A stretch of DNA of 49,748 nucleotides from JANOMH01 sp031422295 (GCA_031422295.1 JANOQM010000079.1:1-49748), one strand, 5' to 3'. Numbered from the stretch's first letter, positions 25,116-33,907 are shown. The notes: generated by a model not told the origin, from the letters alone. A program made the numbers and translations.

Positions 25116-26342
25116 ATGCCCGACGACCTGATCAACAGCTTTATGACTGGCCCTGACGAACAGGGCCGCTTTGGTCAGTTTGGCGGGCGTTTCGTGTCGG
25201 AAACGCTGATGCCGCTGATCCTGCGGCTTGAGGCTGAATATGAAAAGGCCAAGACCGATCCGACATTCTGGGCCGAAATGCAGGATCTCTGGACCCATTA
25301 TGTTGGCCGCCCCAGCCCACTGTATTATGCCGACCGGCTGACCCAGCATCTGGGCGGGGCCAAGGTTTACATGAAACGTGACGAGCTGAACCATACCGGC
25401 GCGCATAAGATCAATAATGTCCTGGGCCAGATCATTCTGGCCCGCCGGATGGGCAAGGAACGGATCATTGCCGAAACCGGGGCCGGGCAGCATGGCGTGG
25501 CCACGGCCACGGTCTGCGCCAAATTCGGGCTGAAATGCGTGGTTTATATGGGCGCGCATGACGTCGAACGGCAGGCACCGAACGTGTTCCGGATGCGTTT
25601 GCTGGGGGCCGAGGTGATCCCGGTGACCAGCGGGCGCGGCACCCTCAAGGATGCGATGAACGACGCCTTGCGCGATTGGGTGACAAATGTGCGCGACACA
25701 TTTTATTGCATCGGCACCGTGGCTGGTCCGCATCCATACCCGGCGATGGTACGCGATTTCCAGTCGATCATCGGCAAAGAGGCCAAAGAGCAGATGCAGC
25801 TGGCCGAAGGCCGTTTGCCCGACACGCTGATTGCGGCCATTGGAGGTGGGTCGAATGCGATGGGCCTGTTCTTTCCGTTTCTGGACGACAAGACCGTCAA
25901 TATCATCGGGGTCGAGGCTGGCGGTAAGGGCGTGGACGACCGGATGCAGCATTGCGCATCCCTGACCGGCGGCAGGCCCGGCGTGCTACATGGCAACCGG
26001 ACCTATCTGCTGCAGGATGATGACGGGCAGATTCTGGAAGGGTTTTCAATCAGCGCTGGCCTTGATTACCCCGGCATCGGCCCCGAACATTCCTGGCTGC
26101 ATGACGTGGGCCGGGCCAAATACGTCTCGATCACCGATGCTGAGGCGTTGGAGGCATTCCAGCTATGCTGTCAGCTGGAAGGGATCATTCCGGCTTTGGA
26201 GCCGTCCCACGCACTGGCCCATGTGATGAAAATCGCGCCGGACCTGCCCAAAGACCACCTGATCATCATGAACATGTGCGGGCGCGGTGACAAAGACATC
26301 TTTACCGTGGCCAAACACCTTGGCTTTGATATGAAAATCTAG
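25116..26342 (+). CDS. trpB: Tryptophan synthase beta chain
   Basis: A 408-residue PLP enzyme that condenses indole with serine. The PLP lysine is in NHTGAHKINN (Lys98). AETGAGQHGVATAT, the phosphate-binding GGGSNAMG and PALEPSHALAH are the family marks. The ATG at 25116 has TGGAGG 7 bases upstream and fits the family N-terminus. The partner trpA is in this window but 12.7 kb away on the other strand. The gene has its own upstream region, shared with the divergent EEP gene. Confidence 0.97.
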   Translation: MPDDLINSFMTGPDEQGRFGQFGGRFVSETLMPLILRLEAEYEKAKTDPTFWAEMQDLWTHYVGRPSPLYYADRLTQHLGGAKVYMKRDELNHTGAHKINNVLGQIILARRMGKERIIAETGAGQHGVATATVCAKFGLKCVVYMGAHDVERQAPNVFRMRLLGAEVIPVTSGRGTLKDAMNDALRDWVTNVRDTFYCIGTVAGPHPYPAMVRDFQSIIGKEAKEQMQLAEGRLPDTLIAAIGGGSNAMGLFFPFLDDKTVNIIGVEAGGKGVDDRMQHCASLTGGRPGVLHGNRTYLLQDDDGQILEGFSISAGLDYPGIGPEHSWLHDVGRAKYVSITDAEALEAFQLCCQLEGIIPALEPSHALAHVMKIAPDLPKDHLIIMNMCGRGDKDIFTVAKHLGFDMKI

Positions 26343-26534
26343 ACCGCTATCAGACCTTTACCGCGGCAGGCTGGCGGTTCTGTCAGACTTAGGTCCGTTA
26401 TGTTCAGCCCACTGGCTATGCAACCTTAAGGCATGGCGCTGACTTTGTGTTCCTTCAAAAGGCCCCGATTTTGCCTTTGTCCAAGGATACTTTTTCAGCG
26501 TTCGCTTTAAATTGGCCAGTGAAAGGGCACATGA

Positions 26535-27137
26535 ATGAAAAAGTTTCTTTTGACGACGACAGCCATTGTAGGCTTGTCAGCCGGCGTTGCGTGGGCCTCG
26601 CCAATAACCGATCAGATCGTTGCCGGTTTGCAAAGCCAAGGTTTTGACCGGTTTGAAATCAGCGAAGGCATCACGCAGGTCAAGGTCGAGGCGATCCGGG
26701 GCACGACCAAGATCGAGTTGATCTACGATCTGGCGACTGGGGCTGTTCTGAAACAGGAAACCAGCACAGTTGACGCCGATGACGACATGGCCCCCGGGGT
26801 CAGCATTGATACCGAGGATGGCGATTTTATCGAGGTCGGTGAAGATGATGATGATCTGGAGACCGATGATGACGAGATCGATGAAGACGAGATCGATGAA
26901 GACGAAGAAGTCGAGGACGAAGACGGGTCCGAAGATGACGACGACATGACTGACGAAGATAGTGATGAGGCGACCGAGGACGACGATGACGGCGAAACTG
27001 GTGGTGAAGACGACGCATCGGAAGGTGATGATGACGACGCCGCTGACGAGGATGACGAAGACGAAGATGAAGATGAAGTCGAGAGCGAGAACGAAGAAGA
27101 CGAAGACCAGCCAGAGGACGATTCAGACGAGGCTTAG
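26535..27137 (+). CDS. Exported PepSY-like protein with extreme Asp/Glu tail
   Basis: A 200-residue protein with three parts: a signal peptide (about 1-22, ending AWA), a PepSY-like domain (about 23-75, DQIVAGLQSQGFDRFEISEG then IELIYDLATGAVLKQE), and about 120 residues almost entirely Asp and Glu. The tail has internal duplication at the DNA level: gacgagatcgatgaa repeats at 26871 and 26886. It should be periplasmic or secreted and strongly anionic, and could bind calcium or other cations. The same N-terminal architecture recurs in the 28049 gene. Function unknown. Confidence 0.8.
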   Translation: MKKFLLTTTAIVGLSAGVAWASPITDQIVAGLQSQGFDRFEISEGITQVKVEAIRGTTKIELIYDLATGAVLKQETSTVDADDDMAPGVSIDTEDGDFIEVGEDDDDLETDDDEIDEDEIDEDEEVEDEDGSEDDDDMTDEDSDEATEDDDDGETGGEDDASEGDDDDAADEDDEDEDEDEVESENEEDEDQPEDDSDEA

Positions 27138-27396
27138 TCCGAATCGACATGATTGACCGGATGCGGGTGGCCTAGGGGCCGCCCGTTTTGCTGTTCAGCC
27201 CAAAGTATCCGCCGATGATTTCCGCATAAACCATAGTTTATCCGCCTATTCGCCCGGTTTAGCGACAGCTGCCCAAACTTTTGAACAATGGTCGGATGCA
27301 GGCGAATCGACGGGGTGTTGCGAGCGCGCAGGTCAATGCGGGGCAGATGTTCCCGACCCCGGCGAGCAAGAGGCAGACAAATCAAGGAGTTAATGA

Positions 27397-27921
27397 ATGT
27401 TTAAGAATAACGCAGCGGGCGCTCCGGCACTTCGGGCGGGACTGACCATTGCCTGTTTTGCGCTGATGGCCGGTATGGCCCACGCCCAGGACGTGGTCAT
27501 TGATGACGGCGCGTTGCTGGTCGATCCGGCCGAAGTGATTGATCCCGAATGGATCGCTCCGGAGCCGATCTATAACGAAGATGGCGAAGAAATCATCTGG
27601 CTGAACGATGGGATCGGCGATGGTGTCCCGTTGGATGACGGCGTGCCGGTTGATACTGGCGACGGAATTGGCGACGGACTGCCATTGGAGGGCGAGGTGA
27701 CGCCGACCGGCGAATATCCGCAAAGCACCTGTGACGGCTGTGAATACGAGTTCGAGGTCGGTGGCCCCGAAGTGCAGCGCAGCCTGACGACCGGCACGGA
27801 TGATGCCTTGTCGACCGGCGACGTGGTGCGTAACGACACCAACATCTGCTTTGATGCCGCCCTGTATGTCCCGCTGCTGTGCGATTGGCAGCGTCCTTTC
27901 GTCGGTGATCGCATGCCGTAA
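27397..27921 (+). CDS. Hypothetical exported acidic protein
   Basis: A 174-residue protein with a signal peptide (about 1-31, ending AHA) and an acidic mature part. It has Gly/Asp repeats around GIGDGVPLDDGVPV and GIGDGLPLEGE. Four cysteines (CDGCEYE, NICFD, LLCDW) could make disulfides. AAGGAG precedes the ATG. It lies between the two PepSY-like genes and is probably part of the same unit. I do not recognise a family. Confidence 0.65.
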   Translation: MFKNNAAGAPALRAGLTIACFALMAGMAHAQDVVIDDGALLVDPAEVIDPEWIAPEPIYNEDGEEIIWLNDGIGDGVPLDDGVPVDTGDGIGDGLPLEGEVTPTGEYPQSTCDGCEYEFEVGGPEVQRSLTTGTDDALSTGDVVRNDTNICFDAALYVPLLCDWQRPFVGDRMP

Positions 27922-27932
27922 GGCACGCCCAG

Positions 27933-27972
27933 CTGCGTCCCCCAACAGCCCCTAGTCTGTTGGGGGACGCAG
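27933..27972. terminator. Long perfect stem-loop after the acidic protein gene
   Basis: ctgcgtcccccaacag (27933-27948) pairs over all 16 bases with ctgttgggggacgcag (27957-27972), with an 8-base loop. No T run follows (cccccctt). It could be a terminator, a transcript-stabilising hairpin or a processing site between the 27397 and 28049 genes. Confidence 0.6.
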
Positions 27973-28048
27973 CCCCCCTTGCAAGCCAACGGCGCTGGGC
28001 CGATGATGGTTTGCAATACCGCACTGCCACTGCGGAAAGGAAATCTAC

Positions 28049-28444
28049 ATGCGTCTCGGCTTTGTAGGCTTGGTATTTCTGATCTGGTCCACCGGGGCCG
28101 CCCTTGCGACCCCCGGCCAGGACCTGGTCACTGCGTCGTTGCGTGAACAAGGGTTCGAGGTGCAACTGGTCCACTGGACCCTGCTGGGTCGTATCCGGAT
28201 CATTGCGGAATCGGAATTTGTGCGCCGCGAAATCGTGATCAATCCGAACACGGGCGAAATTTTGCGCGACTATTCGCAAATTCTGTTGGCGGTTCAATCA
28301 GCCGACGGTCGGACGCCCGACAACAATTCCGCGCCATCGACAACGCGTACCGTGTCCGATCTGGATGCGTCGGCGATGTCGGCCCTGCAGGAAATGGGCA
28401 CGGGCGTACCGGCACGGCTGCTGACCGAACCAGTGCAGGAGTAA
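28049..28444 (+). CDS. Exported PepSY-like protein
   Basis: A 131-residue protein with a signal peptide (about 1-20, ending ALA) and a PepSY-like domain (about 22-75: LVTASLREQGFEVQLVHWTL, then REIVINPNTGEILRDYSQIL). It matches the 26535 protein in order and in the QGF and TGEILRD motifs, but has no acidic tail; the C-terminal 50 residues are polar and low complexity. GGAAAGG precedes the ATG. It is followed 53 bases on by the membrane LuxR-type regulator. Confidence 0.68.
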   Translation: MRLGFVGLVFLIWSTGAALATPGQDLVTASLREQGFEVQLVHWTLLGRIRIIAESEFVRREIVINPNTGEILRDYSQILLAVQSADGRTPDNNSAPSTTRTVSDLDASAMSALQEMGTGVPARLLTEPVQE

Positions 28445-28497
28445 GCTTTGCGATCTAAAACCGTAAGAACCGTGCAGACGTCGGGCGGGGCCAAACC

Positions 28498-29034
28498 TTG
28501 AAGTGGACGGTTGCGCTGATCGCGCTTTTCATGGTGCAGGCGCTATGTGCGCTGTTCTTTGTGTCCGATATCGCAATGTCTGTCTTTGGCATCTATCCCG
28601 CCCCGCTGAGCTGGACATCGCGTGAGGTGCTTGAAATTGGCGCTGCCGTCGGGCTTGTCTTGGGTCTGGTGTTTGGTGCGTTGGCACTGCGCCGGTCATT
28701 GCGTGAACTGGGTACCGCCCGCGCCCGGCTACGCCGCGCATCAAGTGCATTCATGGACATTTTGACGGAACATTTTGACACATGGGGTCTGACACCGGCG
28801 GAACGGGACGTAGCGCTGTTTTCGATCAAGGGTCTGTCAACACAAGAAATTGCCACATTGCGCAATACGTCCGAAGGCACGGTCAAAGCCCAGACAAATG
28901 CGATCTACCGCAAAGCAGGGGTCAGCGGCAGGCCGCAACTGCTCAGCTTGTTCATCGATGATTTGATGGGCGAACCTTTGACACAGCGTTGGGTCGTTGA
29001 TCCAGTCGGGACACAAATGAAGGCCGCCGAATAG
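28498..29034 (+). CDS. Membrane-anchored LuxR-type transcriptional regulator
   Basis: A 178-residue protein. Two N-terminal transmembrane helices (about 4-26 and 43-64) enclose a short periplasmic loop of about 15 residues. A basic linker (LRRSLRELGTARARLRRA) leads to a C-terminal LuxR-type helix-turn-helix (about 97-150: LTPAERDVALFSIKGLSTQE, then SEGTVKAQTNAIYRKAGV). There is no receiver or autoinducer domain, so it may sense the membrane or periplasm directly. The start is TTG at 28498; a later ATG would cut the first helix. It is the last gene of the PepSY/acidic cluster and could control it. Confidence 0.82.
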   Translation: MKWTVALIALFMVQALCALFFVSDIAMSVFGIYPAPLSWTSREVLEIGAAVGLVLGLVFGALALRRSLRELGTARARLRRASSAFMDILTEHFDTWGLTPAERDVALFSIKGLSTQEIATLRNTSEGTVKAQTNAIYRKAGVSGRPQLLSLFIDDLMGEPLTQRWVVDPVGTQMKAAE

Positions 29035-29037
29035 AAT

Positions 29038-29409
29038 TCAGGCCACGGCGTAAATCTGCAAAACGTCCAGCGGCACGATATCCAGGGCGCGCTGATGTGT
29101 GGCGGCCAGATTTATCTGCGGCGCGCAGCCTTCCTCATGCGCCTGCATGAACCTGCTTGCACACAGGCACCAGCTTTGCCCCGGTTTCAGCCCCGCAAAG
29201 CCAAATTCGGGGCGCGGCGTGGACAGGTCATTGCCGACATATTTTGAATAGGCCAGAAATTCGGCGGTCAGCACCGCGCAGACCGTGTGGCTGCCATTAT
29301 CCTGGGCGCAGGTATCACAAGCGCCATTGCGAAAATACCCAGTGACCGGATTGACCGAGCAGACAGCCAATGCCGCGCCCAGCACATTAAGAGAGGCATC
29401 TTTTTCCAT
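29038..29409 (-). CDS. DUF2237 family protein
   Basis: A 123-residue protein matching DUF2237: NVLGAALAVCSVNPVTGYFR, GACDTCAQDNGSHTVCAV, STPRPEFGFAGLKPGQSWCL and CASRFMQAHEEGCAP. It has seven cysteines in conserved pairs. The start at 29409 fits the family N-terminus (MEKDASLNVLG). Function unknown. It converges on the LuxR-type gene. Confidence 0.8.
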   Translation of the reverse strand: MEKDASLNVLGAALAVCSVNPVTGYFRNGACDTCAQDNGSHTVCAVLTAEFLAYSKYVGNDLSTPRPEFGFAGLKPGQSWCLCASRFMQAHEEGCAPQINLAATHQRALDIVPLDVLQIYAVA

Positions 29410-29492
29410 CGCTCTGACCTTTTTGTCTTTGGCACGGTGTCCGGTTGGTAACTTAGCTGTTTCTTCCGTCCTGCCAAGAGCCGCCAGATGGG

Positions 29493-30656
29493 TCACAAGC
29501 TGCGCGCGATGCGTTGTATCATGTCGAAATTTCCGCGCTCAACACCCGGTTCTTCAAATCCGGGATCAGCCGAGTTCACTGCGATCACGACATTCAGCAG
29601 CCGGTTGATGTAGATGTATTGTCCGTAAATTCCGATCCCGGTAAATTCAGCAGGATCAAATCCGGGCGGAATCCACCATTGATAGCCATAGCCATATTGG
29701 TCGGGCGTCGTTTTGGCGCTGCGCTGCGTGGCCGTATCAATCCAGTCAGCAGGCACTATCTGCTGCCCCTGCCATTGGCCGCCTTGCGCGATCATTTGCC
29801 CAAAGCGGGCATAGTCCCGGGTGCGCAGGTTCAGACCACCCATCACGAAATCAACCCCGGCCCCGTCTGTCAGGTAATAAGGGGCGGCCTCCAGCCCAAG
29901 CGGGATCATGATTTTCTCGGCCATCAGATCGCGCACTGGTCGCCCGGCGGCACCAGCGATGACCATGCCCAGCACATGCGTGTCAAACGAGTTGTAATGC
30001 CACGCAGCACCCGGGGCGGCGAATTGCTGGTCAAGTCCGGACGCAAAGGTATTCAACGTGCCCCCCAGCGCCAGCACCCGACCCATCCGATTGATATCGG
30101 ACCAGAAATCAAGGTAATCTTCGTCGAATTCCACGCCCGAGGACATTTGCAGCACGTTGCGCAACGTCGCCCCATCATAGGCCGAACCAATCAGTTCGGG
30201 CGCATATTGCGTCACGGGCGCATCGATATTCTCGATAGTGCCGTCGGCCAACAGGATGCCAGTCAGGGCAGACAGAAAGCTTTTTGACAAAGACCAGCTG
30301 ATCCGCAGGTCATCAGGGCCAGTGCCGAGGTAATAGCTTTCATGCACCATCTGCCCGTTTTTCAGGATCACGAGGCCCGTCACCGACCGCGCGGCAATCC
30401 AATCCTGCACGTCAGCGGGCAGGTCATAGGCCGGCCCCTGGGTCAGGGGGCTGACCGGGCCGTCGCCGCGCGACATGGGCGCATTGAAAAACAGGTCATT
30501 CATATGGCTGAAATTCTGGACGATATTGGGCGGGTCAAACAATGTGACAACCCCATATAGCCGGGCAATTTCTGCCCGTTTCCAGACACCGGTCACGGCA
30601 GCCGCAAGCAACAGCGCCAACACGATCCGACCCAGCCATTTCAACGCATTACGCAT
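29493..30656 (-). CDS. Serine hydrolase, beta-lactamase / 6-aminohexanoate-dimer hydrolase family
   Basis: A 387-residue protein with an N-terminal membrane anchor (about 8-25) and a class C beta-lactamase-like fold: the S-x-x-K motif is SLSK (Ser122-Lys125), the Tyr motif is YNSFD, and the late WWIPPGFDPAEFTGIGIYGQ region resembles NylB-type hydrolases. It probably acts on an amide or ester bond in the periplasm. Physiological substrate unknown. It is a single gene upstream of the DUF2237 gene on the same strand. Confidence 0.85.
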   Translation of the reverse strand: MRNALKWLGRIVLALLLAAAVTGVWKRAEIARLYGVVTLFDPPNIVQNFSHMNDLFFNAPMSRGDGPVSPLTQGPAYDLPADVQDWIAARSVTGLVILKNGQMVHESYYLGTGPDDLRISWSLSKSFLSALTGILLADGTIENIDAPVTQYAPELIGSAYDGATLRNVLQMSSGVEFDEDYLDFWSDINRMGRVLALGGTLNTFASGLDQQFAAPGAAWHYNSFDTHVLGMVIAGAAGRPVRDLMAEKIMIPLGLEAAPYYLTDGAGVDFVMGGLNLRTRDYARFGQMIAQGGQWQGQQIVPADWIDTATQRSAKTTPDQYGYGYQWWIPPGFDPAEFTGIGIYGQYIYINRLLNVVIAVNSADPGFEEPGVERGNFDMIQRIARSL

Positions 30657-30716
30657 GATCGCCCCCTTGTCCCGTCACCAGATGAACAGTGCGGCGGTCA
30701 GTCAGGCAAGTCTTAC

Positions 30717-31403
30717 CTAGCGGAATTTGGCAGTCAGTTTTTGCAGCAAGGTACGCGTGTCGGCTGTGGGTTCAGCCGGGGTGGGTTTTACCGCCGGAAT
30801 GGGCACCGGGGCGATTTTGGTGGTGGAAGACCGGGGTGGGGTCAGCCGCAGGGCCACGGCATTCAGGAACTTTGCCCCGTCACCGATGGCAAGTGCCGGC
30901 ACCCCGTCGCTGATCCCGCGCATCAGGTCATCCAGCCAATTGCCATCAGCCTTGGCAAAATCCTTCAGCACATAACCCGGCACTGCATCCTTGTGCCCTG
31001 GATGCCCGACGCCAAGCCGAACCCGGCCATAGCTGTCGCCCAGATGCCCGCTGATCGACCGCAGCCCGTTATGGCCCGCGTGGCCGCCGCCCAGTTTGAC
31101 TTTGATCCGGGCAGGGGCAAGGTCGATCTCGTCATGAAAAACCGTAATGTCGGACAGATCGATTTTGTGAAACCGCGCCGCCTCGGCCACCGATTGGCCC
31201 GACAGGTTCATGAAGGTGCCGGGTTTCAGCAGCAGGACCTTTTCGCCGGCCACCGCCCCTTCGCTCATTTGCCCCTGAAATTTGGACCGCCACGGCCCAA
31301 ACCCATGGTCCACGGCAATCCGATCAACGGCCATAAAGCCGATGTTATGCCGGTTGTGGGCGTATTGCCCGCCCGGATTGCCAAGACCTACCCAAAGTTT
31401 CAT
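30717..31403 (-). CDS. pth: Peptidyl-tRNA hydrolase
   Basis: A 228-residue protein that frees tRNA from dropped-off peptidyl-tRNA. Motifs: WVGLGNPGGQYAHNRHNIGF with the catalytic His19, KPGTFMNLSGQSV, VFHDEIDL and GGGHAGHNGLRSI. The C-terminal 40 residues (from about 188) are a Pro/Thr-rich extension ending LLQKLTAKFR; as I recall, such extensions occur in Rhodobacterales Pth. In related genomes rplY is the direct neighbour; here a four-gene block separates them. Confidence 0.95.
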   Translation of the reverse strand: MKLWVGLGNPGGQYAHNRHNIGFMAVDRIAVDHGFGPWRSKFQGQMSEGAVAGEKVLLLKPGTFMNLSGQSVAEAARFHKIDLSDITVFHDEIDLAPARIKVKLGGGHAGHNGLRSISGHLGDSYGRVRLGVGHPGHKDAVPGYVLKDFAKADGNWLDDLMRGISDGVPALAIGDGAKFLNAVALRLTPPRSSTTKIAPVPIPAVKPTPAEPTADTRTLLQKLTAKFR

Positions 31404-31412
31404 GGCGCCCTT

Positions 31413-32417
31413 TTAGACGGCGTTTTGCTGGGGCGCCAGATCAGTGACGGGCATGGTCACAACAACGCTGCCCCGCTTGCGCCCGGTATCGACGCGGGCA
31501 TGGGCGGCCACGATCCGGTCCAGCGGGTAGGTGCAGTCGATCAGTGGGGTATAGGTCCCGGCGCGGGCCCAATCGGCCAGAAGCATGAGGTCAGACAGCC
31601 GTTCCGGCCCGGTTCCTGCCATGACCTTGTGCCCGTTTTTGCGCGGCCAAAGTGAGCCGAGCAATTCCGGAAGCCCGCCCGCAATGGGCAGATACCGTCC
31701 GTTCCGGGCCAGCGCGGATTTGGTCGCCGCATAGGTTGTGGCCCCGATGCAATCCATGATGACATCATAGGTCGCGCCGGATGACGTGAAATCCTGCGCG
31801 GTGTAGTCGATCACTGCATCCGCCCCCAATCCGCGAACAAGGTCAAGATTGGCGGTGGAACAGACCCCGGTGACATCCGCCCCCAGCTGTTTAGCAATCT
31901 GCACCGCCGCACTGCCGACCGTGCCAGAGGCCCCCACGATCAGTACCCGCTCGCCCGTTTTGACCTTTGCCTGATCGCGCAGGAAAAACAGTGCGGTGGT
32001 GCCACCGAATGACAAAGCGGCGGCCTGTTCAAAGGACAGATTGTCGGGTTTGATTAGAATATTGCCCGTCTCAATCATGGTTCGATATTCGGCATGGCAG
32101 CGCATCTTAGCGCCCGGAAAGGCAAAGACGGCATCGCCGGATCGGAACCGGGTGACCTTTGCTCCGGTAGCCTCGACCACTCCAGAAAGCTCGGTGCCCA
32201 AAATGGGTTGGCGCGGCCCGGTTATCCCGAAGACCAGCCGGATGATCAAACCAAAGCCCCGTGGAACCTTGGCCGACCGCAGCCGCCAGTCGGCTGAGTT
32301 GACGGTGGTGGCGTGGATGCGGACCAGCACTTCGTTTTCAGTCGGTGACGGCGTTGGCACTTTGGCAATATGAACAACCTCGGGCGGGCCGTAGTGAGTA
32401 TAGACGGCGGCTTTCAT
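31413..32417 (-). CDS. NAD(P)-dependent MDR-family oxidoreductase (quinone reductase type)
   Basis: A 334-residue medium-chain reductase without zinc ligands. N-terminal GroES-like domain (MKAAVYTHYGPPEVVHI), LGTELSGVVEATG, and the nucleotide-binding VLIVGASGTVGSAAVQIAKQ (about 146-165). It probably reduces a quinone or enone. The start at 32417 overlaps the stop of the upstream DUF2306 gene (ATGA), so the two are coupled. The C-terminus ends 9 bases before the pth start. Confidence 0.88.
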   Translation of the reverse strand: MKAAVYTHYGPPEVVHIAKVPTPSPTENEVLVRIHATTVNSADWRLRSAKVPRGFGLIIRLVFGITGPRQPILGTELSGVVEATGAKVTRFRSGDAVFAFPGAKMRCHAEYRTMIETGNILIKPDNLSFEQAAALSFGGTTALFFLRDQAKVKTGERVLIVGASGTVGSAAVQIAKQLGADVTGVCSTANLDLVRGLGADAVIDYTAQDFTSSGATYDVIMDCIGATTYAATKSALARNGRYLPIAGGLPELLGSLWPRKNGHKVMAGTGPERLSDLMLLADWARAGTYTPLIDCTYPLDRIVAAHARVDTGRKRGSVVVTMPVTDLAPQQNAV

Positions 32418-33073
32418 ATCATTTCCCTTGTCAATTGCAGCGGGCGTTTGCGAGTCTGGCGCTGGATCAGTGCCTCGGCTACCGCCAGATTGAGAACCCA
32501 TGCAGCAAAGATGGCAAGGGCATTGACCGCGGGCGTGTCAGTCCCGCCGATCAGAATCCAAAATCCAAAGGTCAGCACGGTTGTCCCTGCCCCCAGCCCG
32601 ATGGCATAGCCGCGCATCATCCAGGCCCGGTGGGTCGGGATATCGCGGCGCACTGCGGCAAGTAGGCCCAAGATCAGGCAAAGGATCCAGCCCAGCCCAA
32701 AGGTGACCCGAAAGCCATAGAGCATGTCGGGATTGCCCGGATCGGCCGGAAACGTTTGCGTCATCCAAAGCCCCGCGACGGCGGCAAGGGTGCCCGCGGC
32801 GACAAGAACCCGTCCGATAACCCGGTGCCAACGCGGCCAGCGCTGTCGCAGCGGCGGGTAAAACTGGAACGCCCCCAACAGCAGATATACGGCGCCCCCG
32901 CCCGCATGCAGGTAAATCGCTAGCGGAGCAGCAAGATACCGGGCATTCTCGGCCGTTGGCGCGGGGCCCGATGCGATTTCGGTGACGCGTAATACGCCTG
33001 CGACAATGGGGATGAGGCTAAGCAGGATCAGGGCCGCTGGCGTGGGCCAGTAGCGAGATGTCGAATGGGACAT
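32414..33073 (-). CDS. DUF2306 family membrane protein
   Basis: A 219-residue protein with about six hydrophobic helices. RWHRVIGRVLVAAGTLAAV and IPTHRAWMMRGYAIGLGAGT carry the His/Arg residues typical of DUF2306, a family related to cytochrome-b561-like membrane proteins. The ATG at 33073 fits the family start. It overlaps the oxidoreductase start and follows the XRE regulator gene, so all are probably one operon. Confidence 0.8.
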   Translation of the reverse strand: MSHSTSRYWPTPAALILLSLIPIVAGVLRVTEIASGPAPTAENARYLAAPLAIYLHAGGGAVYLLLGAFQFYPPLRQRWPRWHRVIGRVLVAAGTLAAVAGLWMTQTFPADPGNPDMLYGFRVTFGLGWILCLILGLLAAVRRDIPTHRAWMMRGYAIGLGAGTTVLTFGFWILIGGTDTPAVNALAIFAAWVLNLAVAEALIQRQTRKRPLQLTREMI

Positions 33074-33108
33074 GGAGTTTTCCTTTAATAACAGGAGTAT
33101 GATCAGAG

Positions 33109-33324
33109 TTAGGTTTGTTCCCAACTAAAGACTTCGGCCAGCGGCACGCCAAAAGCAGCCGCAATCTGGAACGCCAGCTCAAGCGAGGGCGAGTATTTCG
33201 CGGCCTCGATGGCCACGATGGTTTGCCGAGTAACGCCAACCTTTTCGGCAAGGTCTTTTTGCGTCATCTCGCCTGCATCAAACCGCAAGCGGCGGATATT
33301 GTTTGTAATTACGCCTTTGGGCAT
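33109..33324 (-). CDS. Small XRE-type helix-turn-helix regulator
   Basis: A 71-residue protein, nearly all helix-turn-helix: ITNNIRRLRFDAGEMTQKDL, VTRQTIVAIEAAKYSPSLEL and PLAEVFSWE. It is of the short Cro/YgzD kind that often regulates its own operon. Its start lies 3 bases after the stop of the upstream membrane protein gene, and DUF2306 follows. Confidence 0.9.
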   Translation of the reverse strand: MPKGVITNNIRRLRFDAGEMTQKDLAEKVGVTRQTIVAIEAAKYSPSLELAFQIAAAFGVPLAEVFSWEQT

Positions 33325-33327
33325 AAC

Positions 33328-33774
33328 TTAAGCCCCGCGCCAGTAGCTGCGGAACTTGAGCAGATTGACCAGAATGTCAGACGCCACAAATCCACCCAGC
33401 AACAGGTTGATCGCCCAGATTGCGCCCCAGCCTTGCCACAGCGCCAACGCCATGGCGAGGAAACCACAGCCGACCACGGTAAACCCCACCTCGATTGCGC
33501 GGCGTTCAATCGCCTTGTCGCGTTCATCCGTCAGGTCGGCCATTGCTTCCTCGCCATAGATCGCGGCAAGGATCATCGCCAGAATTTGCAAGATGATACC
33601 GATGATGATGGTGGCCCCGATCAGGATCAGGATCGCCAGCCCCAGATGGGACAGGCCCGCATCGCCGGTCAACCGCCCGTCAGCAGTCATACCCTGCATG
33701 TAGGCCAGAAATACCGCATAGATCACGGCAGCGCGAAGCGCTTGGGCAAGGGTGCTGCGTTCGAGCCAAGACAT
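33328..33774 (-). CDS. Hypothetical four-helix membrane protein paired with the XRE gene
   Basis: A 148-residue protein with hydrophobic segments at about 12-28, 43-72, 97-112 and 115-131. A charged cytoplasmic stretch DLTDERDKAIERRAIEVGF lies in the middle. This DERD..IERRA motif is typical of DUF2178-like proteins that are often encoded beside a small XRE regulator. It is the first gene of the 33774-31413 operon. GTCCTTTCG follows its start on the plus strand, giving CGAAAGGAC as a ribosome site on the coding strand. Confidence 0.72.
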   Translation of the reverse strand: MSWLERSTLAQALRAAVIYAVFLAYMQGMTADGRLTGDAGLSHLGLAILILIGATIIIGIILQILAMILAAIYGEEAMADLTDERDKAIERRAIEVGFTVVGCGFLAMALALWQGWGAIWAINLLLGGFVASDILVNLLKFRSYWRGA

Positions 33775-33907
33775 GGCGCGGTCCTTTCGGGTGAGTCGGG
33801 TTTTGTTGACTTTATGTATGATAAAACAAACTATATGTAAAGTATTTCATACATGGAGTCATTTAAAACCGTCTTCGCACCTTCATGCGCGCAGTTCCCA
33901 AACGCAA

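Noticed and set aside
26827..27150. Arg/His/Leu-rich minus-strand frame opposite the acidic tail
   Set aside because: The antisense of Asp/Glu codon runs gives this composition automatically, and no start signal is present.
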